From Gammaproteobacteria bacterium (GTDB lineage: Bacteria > Pseudomonadota > Gammaproteobacteria > Xanthomonadales > SZUA-36): a DNA stretch of 64,000 nucleotides. The translations under genes and the position numbers were made by a program. The notes beneath the pieces are model-generated. The model was not told the DNA's origin. It worked only from the letters and a program-made list of their open reading frames with translations, and did no database searches. Location of the stretch: contig JAUIBE010000002.1 of the NCBI GenBank assembly GCA_030428105.1, forward strand, positions 124,001 through 188,000, written 5' to 3'. Shown here piece by piece: positions 8,541 to 17,019 of the stretch (its first letter is position 1; each line of letters begins with the position of its first letter).

Positions 8541-10745
8541 TCAGTCGCGGTAGGACAGCCGCAGGCCGATAAACACCACGGCCATGCCCAGGATCAGCAA
8601 GCCCGCCCGGCTCAATGTCGGAATGGCGTGAAACTCGGCTTCGGGCTCGGGGTCCGGCGGGTCCGGCAACAGGAACAGGGTGAGATCCAGGTAATCACCA
8701 TCCACCTGGTTGGCGTAGGTGCCCTGGGAGTTGTCACTGACCCATACGCGCAGGTCCAGCGGATCGATATCGGCGCAATCCAGCCCTTCAAACTCCACCA
8801 CCAGGTGGGTGGCCAGCTGCGGTTGTTCGGCGGTAATTTTCAGGCCCGGCACCGAGCGATACTGGTGCCAGCTCTGGCCTGCGCGAGGCGCATACACCAG
8901 GTCTACTTCGCACGCTCCGGGCAAGCAACTGTCGTCCGCCAGCATTTCGATCACGTCGGAAGAATGCACCCAGGGCTCATCGTGATCCAGAATGTCGCGC
9001 GCCGAAATGACCGGCGCGGGAAGGTAATCGGGCACCTCGATGCCCACCAGCACTTCCAGCGACTGCTCGGCAACATTGGCGTTGGAAGCGCCGCCAAACA
9101 CATCGAACTCGACGATGGCTGGGTCTCCCGGCAGTTCACACGACGAGGTGGGGTCTTCCGCCATGTAGGTCATGAAGTTGTTGTCGTGCTCAGCCACGTT
9201 CAGCGACAGGAAGTACATGAAGTCGGAAGTGAACTCCTGCCCACCACCGTTCTCCAGCGTGGCCCGCGCGTGGCAGCCGATGCAGTTGGACTTGGTGTAC
9301 GACTCCATGGTGATGTTGCCAAGGAACGGGCGCTCGGTACCACCCCGCGATCGCACCTTCGGTTCGATCGCGCCGGCGTTGACGATGCCGAAAAACACCT
9401 CGTCGGCGACCGACTCGCAGGTCAATGTTTCGGGCGGCTTGGGTTCTGGCGGCAGAGCGCCGGCCACCAGCCACTGGCTGGAAATCAGCATGTAATGCGA
9501 CCACGGATCGTGCCCGCCCATCACCAGTTCGTTGGCGCAAGCCTGGTTCCAAGCCGCTGCCTGCGGGTAGTTGTCCGGCAACGGGTCGGGAATGGGCGCA
9601 GGCACCGTTTCAATTTCCGGCGGCACAACCGCCACGTGGCGGCACAGCTTCGAGGTGCCGCCCAGCGGTGTCGGGGGCTGGTCCAGGCACCAGCCTTCAA
9701 GGCCGGGCGTGGTCGGGTTGCGACACAAGTCGCCAAGGGCGTTGCTGGCGGGGCCGGTGTTACACGGTGCACAAGCAGGGTCGTCGGCGTTGCATTGGCT
9801 GCCGTACAGGTTGAACTCGCTGTCCACGCTGTCGGGACAGCTCATGTTGGTGTCGGTGATGCCCGGGTCGGTCATTGCATCAGTGCAGTTGGGCGCCACG
9901 TCGCGGTGCTCAAAGGTCGACCAGATCCAGTTGGGCTGGCGCAGGGTCTTGTGGGCAATGTGCATGCCCACCAGCGCCATGGTCTGCACCTCGCAACGCT
10001 CCACGCCATCAGGACTGCGGTAACCCGGGGTGTACACCAGCATCTCCTCGGCGTAGTACTGATCCAGGTTCAACGCATCGTTGGCATTCATCCAGGCCAG
10101 CTTCAGCACGATGTTGCCCATGTCGGTATTGGCCGGGTCACCGCCCTGGTATTCGGCGGTTCCGCAATGCATCACCAGTTCCTCGTCGATGCCGTCAATC
10201 ACCGACTGGTCCCACAGGCCATCGCCGACGATGTTGTCGTAGGTCACCGGGCTGACCATGATTTCGTAGCGCAGGAAATCGCCAAAGCGGTCGATGACCG
10301 GCGAGTTGGAGAGCTCGCCCACTTCCGCCAGGAGGAACATGTCATCAACCGGCCCGCGCTGCTGCATTACTCGGTAGTCCTGGTAGCCGGGAATGGCGCG
10401 GCAGGCAGACGGGAAGAACCTGGAGCCGGCCTCGGCGCAATCGCCGTTCGGGCAAACGCAACCGGCGGGGGTGGGTGTTCCCTGGCAGGAAAGCATGTCC
10501 ACCACCGATGACCAGGAAGTCCACAGCGGCTTCTGCAGCGGCACCGATGCGGGTGCGCCGCCCACCTGGGCCGCGTTCAAGCCCAGGAAGCTGTCCCAGG
10601 CGAACTGCTGGAAGGTCGACTCCGTTGCCTCCACATTAGGCACCGGGATATCCGCCGGTATGCGGGTTTGCTCCACGCTGCACACCTGGGCCTGTAGCGT
10701 GCTGCAGAAAGCGGCGAGGAGGATGGCCAGTAAAACTTGTTTCAA
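8541..10745 (-). CDS. Cytochrome c-type protein with IPTL-CTERM-like anchor
   Basis: Taken from a TTG at 10745 because it gives a normal signal peptide ('LKQVLLAILLAAFCSTLQAQ', initiator read as Met) and 734 residues; an in-frame ATG upstream at 10877 would bury that signal. One covalent-heme motif is visible, 'SNCIGCHARATLENGG' (CxxCH), with nearby Met residues as possible sixth ligands. The long N-terminal part has 'FAWDSFLGLNA' and many Cys ('CVCPNGDC', 'CNADDPACAPC'), suggesting disulfides in the periplasm or outside the cell. The C-terminus has 'AIPTLSRAG', a hydrophobic helix and Arg ('RLSYRD'), a weak IPTL-CTERM tail. Function is unknown; a surface electron-transfer or oxidase role is speculation. 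Confidence 0.7.
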   Translation of the reverse strand: MKQVLLAILLAAFCSTLQAQVCSVEQTRIPADIPVPNVEATESTFQQFAWDSFLGLNAAQVGGAPASVPLQKPLWTSWSSVVDMLSCQGTPTPAGCVCPNGDCAEAGSRFFPSACRAIPGYQDYRVMQQRGPVDDMFLLAEVGELSNSPVIDRFGDFLRYEIMVSPVTYDNIVGDGLWDQSVIDGIDEELVMHCGTAEYQGGDPANTDMGNIVLKLAWMNANDALNLDQYYAEEMLVYTPGYRSPDGVERCEVQTMALVGMHIAHKTLRQPNWIWSTFEHRDVAPNCTDAMTDPGITDTNMSCPDSVDSEFNLYGSQCNADDPACAPCNTGPASNALGDLCRNPTTPGLEGWCLDQPPTPLGGTSKLCRHVAVVPPEIETVPAPIPDPLPDNYPQAAAWNQACANELVMGGHDPWSHYMLISSQWLVAGALPPEPKPPETLTCESVADEVFFGIVNAGAIEPKVRSRGGTERPFLGNITMESYTKSNCIGCHARATLENGGGQEFTSDFMYFLSLNVAEHDNNFMTYMAEDPTSSCELPGDPAIVEFDVFGGASNANVAEQSLEVLVGIEVPDYLPAPVISARDILDHDEPWVHSSDVIEMLADDSCLPGACEVDLVYAPRAGQSWHQYRSVPGLKITAEQPQLATHLVVEFEGLDCADIDPLDLRVWVSDNSQGTYANQVDGDYLDLTLFLLPDPPDPEPEAEFHAIPTLSRAGLLILGMAVVFIGLRLSYRD

Positions 10746-11032
10746 TTTGAGTGCCCTGAATGACCGCTTCCGAAACCCAGGGTCACTGATCCCCACCTGC
10801 GCACACATGGGCCGGAAGCAAAAGTTCGCTATCTTACTGGCTGCGCGAGTACTTTGCACTTTCGCTGAGACACCCATCCAGCGATTTCAGCCATCAACCG
10901 CCCGCCTGATCCCCGTGATTTCTTTACATATATGTACAAAGTGCTAGAATGCAGCTCGTACTACCAGAAGTATTCTGCTGGCGGATGGGTACGGATACGC
11001 CTTTCCGGCTAAACTTTTTGAGGGAAATAATC

Positions 11033-12661
11033 ATGCTTAGTCATATTCGCGGCTGCCTCGCTGCAGCACTCATGTTCGCAATTTGCATGCCTGGCAGTGC
11101 AGTAGCCCAGGAATTTGATTGCGCCGCATATGAAAATTACGCTGGCGCGGAACCTGCGGGTTACGCAGACGCTTGCCTGGACGGCATTACCCTGCCCTCC
11201 AAAACCAAAGCAGGCGGTGACCAGCTAGAGGCGGTCACGGATACCGCCTTCGCACTGGATATCGGATTTATCTCGGACAACGCCCTGGAACACCAACAGG
11301 GCGACCTGGCCAGCAGCGCAATAGTCGGCACGTCCGCGCTGCCGATTTTCGGACTGGATTACAGCCCCGACCTGGGTACGCTGTATGCCATCGACACCAC
11401 CGGCAATCAGCTCGGAACCTTTGACGGCACGACCTTCACTCCCATTGGCGTGATGACACCCAACGGTGCCGAAAGCTGGTCTGGCCTGACCATCGACCCG
11501 GTCACGGGTGATGCCTACGCCTCATCCACAGACTGCGCCACCGGCTCAAGCTTTTATAGCGTTGACCTGGGTACCGGTGTAGCCACCCTGATTGGCACCT
11601 CGACCAGCTCAACCTGCACCATCGACCTGGCAATGAACTGCGCGGGCGAGATCTATACCCACGACATTGTTTCAGATTCTATCTTCTCACTGGATCCGGG
11701 CACGGGTGTTCAGACACTGGTTGGTTCGACAGGCGTGTTGTCAAACTTTGCCCAGGGCATGGATTTTGATAACGACACCGGTGAGCTATACGCCTACACC
11801 TACCAGGGTAGTGGCGCAAATCAGTACGGCACTATTGATCTCGGTTCCGGCGCTTTGACACCTCTGAATACGGACAACCCGCTGGGCGAGTTTGAGGGCG
11901 CATCCCAGACAGTTTGCCCGGGGCAAGCTGGCCCGGCGCGCTTCGCCGTTTCCAAGGACTTTAGCGACGACAACACCGCCGAGGTGTCTGTCACCCTGAG
12001 CTGTAACACCGGCCTGCCGCTGGAACAGACCACCACGATTGCCGAAGGCGATCCGGTGAACTTTGTGGTCAATGACTTCGAACCCGGCGCCATGGATTGC
12101 GTGGTGACAGAAGAGGTGCCTGTTGGTTACACAGCGCAATACAACAATGGTGACGCCGACTCCGATGAATCCTGCGTCTTCGAGGAAGTTTCGTCCGGCC
12201 AGCGCACCTGCCAAATCACCAACACCCTTGATCCGGTTGAAGTGGAAGTCACCAAGGTCTGGATTGACGAGAATCCGCAGTTCAACGGCCAGAACCTTGC
12301 TGAAGCCCATTGGTCATGCACCAATGCGCCGTTCTGTATCGGCGTTTCAGGCGGCCCCACTTCATGCAACGGCTTCCTGAACTTCTTCGGCAACCCGGGC
12401 AGCGACAGCTTCGAGGTTCTACCCGACTGGGAAAACGGCACCGTGTGTGACGTCACCGAAGTCATGGTAGCTGACGGTGGCGTTGAAATTGATGACAGCG
12501 AGTGCCAGGACCTGACCGTATGGCCGGGCGTTGGCGCAGAGTGCACCATTTACAACACTCGCCTCTACGAAGGCATCCCGACGCTGAGCCAGTACGGCCT
12601 GGGTGTACTTGCCCTGGTCATGCTGGGCCTGGGCTTCGTAGCCGTAAGACGCTTCGTGTAA
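11033..12661 (+). CDS. IPTL-CTERM surface protein with beta-propeller-like N-terminal domain
   Basis: 542 residues from the ATG at 11033, preceded by GAGGGAAATAATC; a signal peptide ends at 'GSAVAQE'. Residues ~95-300 are a repeat-rich region of the DUF4394/propeller type ('LPIFGLDYSPDLGTLYAIDT', 'WSGLTIDPVTGDAYAS', 'GMDFDNDTGELYAYTY'). Residues ~310-510 hold two Cys-paired modules ('VSKDFSDDNTAEVSVTLSC', 'VTKVWIDENPQFN') that match those of the gene at 1-1683. The C-terminus is IPTLSQYG, a hydrophobic segment and RRFV. It is expected to be exported and sorted by an exosortase-H-type system encoded elsewhere. It lies directly before a strong terminator and appears monocistronic. The role is unknown; adhesion or matrix function is a guess. 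Confidence 0.8.
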   Translation: MLSHIRGCLAAALMFAICMPGSAVAQEFDCAAYENYAGAEPAGYADACLDGITLPSKTKAGGDQLEAVTDTAFALDIGFISDNALEHQQGDLASSAIVGTSALPIFGLDYSPDLGTLYAIDTTGNQLGTFDGTTFTPIGVMTPNGAESWSGLTIDPVTGDAYASSTDCATGSSFYSVDLGTGVATLIGTSTSSTCTIDLAMNCAGEIYTHDIVSDSIFSLDPGTGVQTLVGSTGVLSNFAQGMDFDNDTGELYAYTYQGSGANQYGTIDLGSGALTPLNTDNPLGEFEGASQTVCPGQAGPARFAVSKDFSDDNTAEVSVTLSCNTGLPLEQTTTIAEGDPVNFVVNDFEPGAMDCVVTEEVPVGYTAQYNNGDADSDESCVFEEVSSGQRTCQITNTLDPVEVEVTKVWIDENPQFNGQNLAEAHWSCTNAPFCIGVSGGPTSCNGFLNFFGNPGSDSFEVLPDWENGTVCDVTEVMVADGGVEIDDSECQDLTVWPGVGAECTIYNTRLYEGIPTLSQYGLGVLALVMLGLGFVAVRRFV

Positions 12662-12732
12662 CAGCCCAGCAGGAGCAACATCGAACCGCATTTGATCGCG
12701 GCCAGAAGACCGCTCTTGCAAAGAAGCACCAA

Positions 12733-12760
12733 CGGCCCGGGGTTTCCCGGGCCGTTTTTT
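12733..12760 (+). terminator. Rho-independent terminator
   Basis: Perfect 9-bp stem CGGCCCGGG / CCCGGGCCG, 4-base loop and six T residues, 72 bases after the IPTL-CTERM gene stop. It also overlaps the 3' end of the convergent permease gene. Confidence 0.9.
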
Positions 12761-14057
12761 ATGTCCGGCTGGAAAGCCTGTGATTAAGCCAATACAGCAG
12801 CGTACCCAGGGCGGCAAAAGCCAGCATGGTCAACCAGGATTTCAGCGAGGCATGGGTGGTGAGCCACAGGCAGAGCAATAGGGCGATGACGGGAATCACC
12901 ATTCCACCCGGAAGGTGAAACTGGCTGGCCTGCTCACCAAACTTCTTCTTCAGCCCGGGCAGGGAAAGAATGCACCCCATGTACACCAGCAGCCTGACCG
13001 CAGTGCTCATCGCCGCCAGCCAGACGAAGCCGCCGCTGAGGGCCAGCACAAGCCCAAATACGCCGACGAACACAACCGAATTGGCCGGCGTGTGGAATCG
13101 CGGGCTGATCCGTGCAAACCATTCGGGCAGGCCGCCGTCGCGCCCCATGGCGTAGAACATTCGCGGCGCGGTGATAAACATCCCGGAAAGATTGCCGCAG
13201 ATCGAAAACACCGCCCCAAGCACCAGCAAGCTGGCGCCTGCCGTTCCCATCAGGGCCTCGGCAACATCAGCCAGCGGTCGTTCGCGGCCGGCCAGGTCCG
13301 GCAACACGGAAATCGACACCCACTGGATAAAGAAGTAGAGCACGCAGATGACAGCCACTGTCCACACCAGCGAACGCGGCACGCTGCGCTGCGGGTCCTT
13401 GACCTCGCCAGCCGGGACGACCGCGCTCTCGAAGCCAACAAAGGCGTACAGCATCACCAGGATTACCCCGCCGAAGCCCTCCAGCTCAGGTATCTCCGGC
13501 GCGGAGAATATCGCCGGGTCCAGCTGGGCCAGGCCCACCAGCACCACCAGGAAAAGAGGCAGCAGCTTTAATACAGTGAGCGCCAACATGGCCGCCAGCC
13601 CGCTGCGGACACCCACCACGTTGATGACGGTGAGCCCAATGCAAACCAGTGAAACCAGCGCCATGCGCAGGCCGCCTTCATCGAGAGCAGGCCACATCCA
13701 GGCTGCGTAAGTGACCATCAGGTGCGCATTGGCCGCCAGCGCAACAATACGGGCAAAGGAATAGAGCCATCCCGCCTGGAATCCGGCAAAGCGGCCAAAG
13801 GCCTCTTCGACAAAAACCACGGGGCCGCCGGTGTCGCCAAAGTAACTGGCCGCCTTCGCGAACGACAACACCACGGTCATGATCAACACGGCGCAGAACA
13901 CGAACAGCCAGGGGCTCAATAGCCCTGCCGCCTCCGCAGCCACGCTTGGCAGGGCAAAGATTCCAGCGCCGATGACCCCGTTCAGCGCGATCGCGCCCAC
14001 GCCTACCGGGCCAATCACCCTTTGCAGCCCCGCGTCACCCTGGTGACGCGAGCTCAT
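12759..14057 (-). CDS. APC-family amino acid permease
   Basis: 432-residue polytopic membrane protein with about 12 hydrophobic segments. The start of TM1 carries the APC unwound-helix motif 'GAIALNGVIGAGIFALPS', which contacts the substrate's amino and carboxyl groups. 'GFESAVVPAGEVKDPQRSVPRSL' is the conserved TM6/loop block. It most likely imports an amino acid by proton symport or exchange; specificity cannot be assigned. The gene is convergent with the IPTL-CTERM gene and its 3' end runs into the shared terminator. Upstream is the AT-rich island that probably carries its promoter. The ATG at 14057 is the only plausible start. Confidence 0.88.
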   Translation of the reverse strand: MSSRHQGDAGLQRVIGPVGVGAIALNGVIGAGIFALPSVAAEAAGLLSPWLFVFCAVLIMTVVLSFAKAASYFGDTGGPVVFVEEAFGRFAGFQAGWLYSFARIVALAANAHLMVTYAAWMWPALDEGGLRMALVSLVCIGLTVINVVGVRSGLAAMLALTVLKLLPLFLVVLVGLAQLDPAIFSAPEIPELEGFGGVILVMLYAFVGFESAVVPAGEVKDPQRSVPRSLVWTVAVICVLYFFIQWVSISVLPDLAGRERPLADVAEALMGTAGASLLVLGAVFSICGNLSGMFITAPRMFYAMGRDGGLPEWFARISPRFHTPANSVVFVGVFGLVLALSGGFVWLAAMSTAVRLLVYMGCILSLPGLKKKFGEQASQFHLPGGMVIPVIALLLCLWLTTHASLKSWLTMLAFAALGTLLYWLNHRLSSRT

Positions 14058-14089
14058 GGTGCGCTATTCCGGCAGGCCGAATGGCAAAT

Positions 14090-14394
14090 GGTCGAACGGG
14101 AAGGTGAATGGCTGTGCATTTTTTTCTCCCTCAAAAGGGCTGATTTTTAATTACCAATTCAGGACAATCTTTGCTCTCAGAATAAATATTGGCTGCTACA
14201 AAACATCATAGCAGTGAAAACCATGATGCACTTTTTTGAAACGCCTGCCATCACCAACCGATTCTCTGTATCAATTTTGAGCAATCTGCTCGCTTCGTCG
14301 CAAGGAAATTTTTTTGTCAAATATTACGAATTTATTTCTTTCAGCAACTTGGGAATTTGAACTGAGAAATTTTATGAATTTCGGATTCTAAGTT
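14090..14394. other. AT-rich intergenic island
   Basis: About 300 bases with no credible ORF and much higher A+T than the flanking genes, including runs such as a T7 near 14118 and AAATTTTTTTG near 14307. It separates the divergent permease gene from the structured RNA and probably holds promoters for both. Low GC in a GC-rich chromosome can also mark a nucleoid-protein binding site or an old insertion. Confidence 0.6.
14350..14380 (+). promoter_or_regulatory. Possible sigma-70 promoter for the structured RNA
   Basis: TTGGGA (14350) and TATGAA (14374) are separated by 18 bases in the AT-rich island just upstream of the first hairpin of the predicted RNA. This is a pattern match only. Confidence 0.3.
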
Positions 14395-14804
14395 GCGTTT
14401 TTTGGTGTTTGACAAGCACCCCACCCAGGAGTAGCTTGAATCCCCCGTTCGACGAAGTCCCGAGCCAGATGGCCGACCCGCCAGAAGGTGCTGAAGGGCA
14501 ACAGAAAACGGTAAGTACTCAGGTGGTACTGAGTACGTCGCCCAGACCGAACTCTGCCAGACGAAGGTCGTACCACAAAGGGTGACTCGAAAGGGATACG
14601 CGGTCCCTTGAGATAGACGCAGAAGCCTTGGCGGAAGCGTCGATAAAGAAAGACGGACGTAGTCGGTCCGTGACCGGAGCCGCGAGGCGGAGCAAGGCGG
14701 AGCCGGACAGAGTTGGAAAGGCCTAGGAGGATCTGCAGTCCACCAGAAGCGGAGTTCCGACAGACTACAACGGAGCGGAGGCGCAAGCCTCCGCTCTTTT
14801 TTTT
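14395..14804 (+). ncRNA. Putative ~400-nt structured RNA with intrinsic terminator
   Basis: No protein-like frame exists on the plus strand, but the region is packed with hairpins. They are 14404-14420 (7 bp, one G-T), 14515-14536 (8 bp perfect, GTACTCAG/CTGAGTAC), 14586-14612 (CTC..AAGGGA / TCCCTT GAG), 14616-14641 (GACGC/GCGTC around an AGAA/GGAA internal loop that can form tandem G-A pairs) and 14653-14671 (ACGGAC/GTCCGT). The series ends in a 10-bp GAGCGGAGGC-GCAA-GCCTCCGCTC terminator with eight T. Purine-rich joints such as ACAGAAAACGG and GATAAAGAAAG resemble those of large ribozyme-like or ornate RNAs. It does not match tmRNA, RNase P RNA, 6S or SRP as I know them, and no group II domain V was found. 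The mlaF gene starts about 140 bases downstream. Identity unknown. Confidence 0.6.
14773..14804 (+). terminator. Strong Rho-independent terminator of the structured RNA
   Basis: Perfect 10-bp stem with a GCAA (GNRA-type) tetraloop followed by eight T. It lies 144 bases before the mlaF start, so read-through into the operon would have to pass it. Confidence 0.9.
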
Positions 14805-14947
14805 GCCCAGGGAAAAATCTCCACGCCCGTTCGCGCCTTATATAAGGTGTATGAACTGCCCGCGCCAGCCAAAACGACTACAATATCCGGGCGCTTTTTA
14901 ACCAGGATCGTCTTTTAAGCATCCCCCAATCACCACTTGATCACTCC

Positions 14948-15730
14948 ATGATAACCATCAGAAATCTCGTTTATCGCCGAGGGTCCAAGACCATCCTCGA
15001 CGGGGTGAGCATGGACATCCCGCGCGGCAACATGGTGGCCATCATGGGTCCCAGCGGGGTTGGCAAGACCACCATCCTCAAACTGATCTCCGGCCAACTG
15101 GTTCCCGACGAGGGAACGGTCGAGGTCAATGGCAAGGATATTCACAAGCTGAGCCGGGCAGAACTGCACAAGATGCGCAGGAATATCGGCGTACTGTTGC
15201 AGAACGGCGCGCTGTTCACCGACCTGACTGTTTTCGAGAACATCGCGACGCCTTTGCGCGAGCACACCGACCTGCCTGAGCCGCTGCTGCGCCGCCTGGT
15301 ACGCACAAAGTTGCGTTCGGTCGGGCTGGCAGGCACCGAGGAGTTGATGCCGCACGAACTTTCCGGCGGCATGGCCCGCCGCATTGCGCTGGCCCGCGCG
15401 GTGGTATTGGACCCGGCGGTAATGCTTTACGACGAGCCCATGACCGGGCTCGACCCAATTGCGGTCTCCACGGTTCGTACCTTAATGCGCGAGACCAACG
15501 AGGCGCTTGGGCTAACCAGCGTCATCGTCACCCACAATGTGGGGGAAATGGCCAAGCTGGTGGACTACTGTTACATCATCGCCGAAGGACGCGTGGCTGG
15601 CGAAGGCCCGCCGGGCGAACTGCAGGCCAGCGCCGACCCGGCAGTGGACCAGTTCATGAACGGCAAGGTGGACGGCCCCATTCCGTTCCATTACAAGACG
15701 GGCGAAGCGTCCGCCGGCCTGCTCGACTGA
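14948..15730 (+). CDS. mlaF: Phospholipid ABC transporter ATP-binding protein MlaF
   Basis: 260-residue ATPase of the Mla system, which moves phospholipids between the inner membrane and the MlaC carrier to keep outer-membrane lipid asymmetry. Walker A 'GPSGVGKTT', Q-loop 'LLQNGALF', signature 'LSGGMARRIALARA', Walker B 'AVMLYDEP' and switch His in 'VIVTHN' are all intact. It is the first gene of a six-gene run mlaFEDCBA with gaps of 1-36 bases. The C-terminal extension past residue ~235 is as in other MlaF proteins, where it contacts the partner subunit and MlaB. Confidence 0.95.
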   Translation: MITIRNLVYRRGSKTILDGVSMDIPRGNMVAIMGPSGVGKTTILKLISGQLVPDEGTVEVNGKDIHKLSRAELHKMRRNIGVLLQNGALFTDLTVFENIATPLREHTDLPEPLLRRLVRTKLRSVGLAGTEELMPHELSGGMARRIALARAVVLDPAVMLYDEPMTGLDPIAVSTVRTLMRETNEALGLTSVIVTHNVGEMAKLVDYCYIIAEGRVAGEGPPGELQASADPAVDQFMNGKVDGPIPFHYKTGEASAGLLD

Positions 15731-15731
15731 T

Positions 15732-16502
15732 ATGGCCAGCCGCGAACAAGCCATCGCCAGGCGGCTGGGTCCCATTGCCCGGGCCGGGCAGTGCGTGGTG
15801 TTCCTGTTCAGGATGCTCGGCTCGATCCGCCCAAGCAGCGAATTACTGAGCAGCACCCTGCAGCAGACATACCTGATCGGCGCTCGCTCGCTGGTCATCA
15901 TCATGATTTGCGGCTTCTTCGTGGGCATGGTGCTGTCGTTACAGGCCATCAACGCGCTGGAGCAGTTCGGCGCTTCCGACCAGGTGAGCCTGCTGGTTGG
16001 CAAATCGCTTTTCCGCGAACTGGGCCCGGTGCTCACCGCCCTGCTGTTCGCCGGCCGCGCGGGCACCTCGGTGACCGCTGAAATTGGCCTGATGAAGGCC
16101 ACCAGCCAGATAGACGCGATGGAACTGATGGCCATCGACCCGCTGAAGACGGTGGCCCTGCCCCGCTTCCTGGCCGGGCTGATCTCGGTGCCGCTGCTTA
16201 CCGGCATGTTCAATGCCCTGGCCATCCTTGGCAGCGTGGTCTTTTCCATCGGCGTGATGGGACTGGACCCGGGCATTTTCTGGAGCAAGCTGGAAACCGG
16301 CATCTATTTCGGCAAGGACTTCATGGGCGGGGTATGGAAAAGCCTGGTATTCGGCGGCCTGGTCAGCCTGATCTCCGTGTTCTATGGCTACACCTCGCAG
16401 CCAACCGGCTCCGGGGTGGGCACCGCTACCACCAACACGGTGGTGCTGAGTTCGGTGCTGATCCTTGTTTTTGATTTCATCATGACGTCCTTTTTCGTTT
16501 AG
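15732..16502 (+). CDS. mlaE: Phospholipid ABC transporter permease MlaE
   Basis: 256 residues, five to six membrane segments, starting one base after mlaF. The conserved MlaE blocks are seen: 'GMVLSLQAINALEQFGA', 'ELGPVLTALLFAGRAGTS', 'AEIGLMKATSQIDAMELMAI' and 'GYTSQPTGSGVGTATTNTVV'. In the family, two MlaE subunits form the inner-membrane core that binds MlaF below and the MlaD hexamer above. Length and motifs are normal. Confidence 0.95.
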   Translation: MASREQAIARRLGPIARAGQCVVFLFRMLGSIRPSSELLSSTLQQTYLIGARSLVIIMICGFFVGMVLSLQAINALEQFGASDQVSLLVGKSLFRELGPVLTALLFAGRAGTSVTAEIGLMKATSQIDAMELMAIDPLKTVALPRFLAGLISVPLLTGMFNALAILGSVVFSIGVMGLDPGIFWSKLETGIYFGKDFMGGVWKSLVFGGLVSLISVFYGYTSQPTGSGVGTATTNTVVLSSVLILVFDFIMTSFFV

Positions 16503-16538
16503 CACGGTCGTCTATGAGGTATTACCTGAGGTAAACGC

Positions 16539-17009
16539 ATGCGCGCCAACTACAAAGTAGAGATTGCATCCGGGATTTTCCTGCTGCTGGGCATTGCCGC
16601 CCTGGTCTGGCTGGCGATGCGCGCCACCGATTTTGGCCAGGATATCGGCGAAGATACCTACCAGGTCAGCGCCAGGTTCACCAATATCGGCGATTTACGT
16701 CCGCGCGCCCCGGTAAAAATCGGCGGGGTTACGGTTGGGCTGGTTGAATCTATTTCACTGGATCCTGTCTCATTTGAAGCGCTGGTCAACATGCAGATTG
16801 ACGCGCGCTATAACGAAATACCCAATGACACCGGCGCATCGGTGCTGACATCGGGAATCCTGGGAGACCGCTACATTGGCCTTGAGCCTGGCGGCTCGCC
16901 GGACATCCTGGAACATGGCGATGAACTGTTTATCACCCAGTCCGCCATGGTGTTGGAGCAACTGGTTGGAAAGTACCTGTTCAATACCGGTGGCGCCGAA
17001 GAGGAGTGA
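16539..17009 (+). CDS. mlaD: Mla system substrate-binding MCE protein MlaD
   Basis: 156 residues: one N-terminal membrane helix ('IASGIFLLLGIAALVWLAM') and one MCE domain ('YQVSARFTNIGDLRPRAPVKIGGVTVGLVESI'). In the family six copies form a ring with a hydrophobic pore for phospholipids in the periplasm. 'ASVLTSGILGDRYIGLEPG' is the conserved second half of the domain. It is translationally close to mlaC, whose ribosome-binding site (AGGAG) lies in the last codons of mlaD. Confidence 0.95.
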   Translation: MRANYKVEIASGIFLLLGIAALVWLAMRATDFGQDIGEDTYQVSARFTNIGDLRPRAPVKIGGVTVGLVESISLDPVSFEALVNMQIDARYNEIPNDTGASVLTSGILGDRYIGLEPGGSPDILEHGDELFITQSAMVLEQLVGKYLFNTGGAEEE

Positions 17010-17019
17010 AACTACACCC

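Noticed and set aside
8478-10511. 677-codon open frame on the plus strand opposite the heme-protein gene
   Set aside because: His/Gly/Arg-rich translation without family motifs, antisense to a gene with signal peptide, CxxCH and sorting tail; typical GC-driven shadow frame.
14388-14786. 132-codon minus-strand frame over the structured RNA
   Set aside because: Arg/Ser-rich translation with no ribosome-binding site, and the strong terminator reads in the opposite direction. Kept only as a way to refute the RNA call.
14395-14804. Possible tmRNA, RNase P RNA, 6S RNA or group II intron
   Set aside because: None of the diagnostic blocks were found: no tmRNA tRNA-like ends, no GAGGAAAGUCC of RNase P, no 6S bulged rod, no group II domain V or reverse transcriptase.
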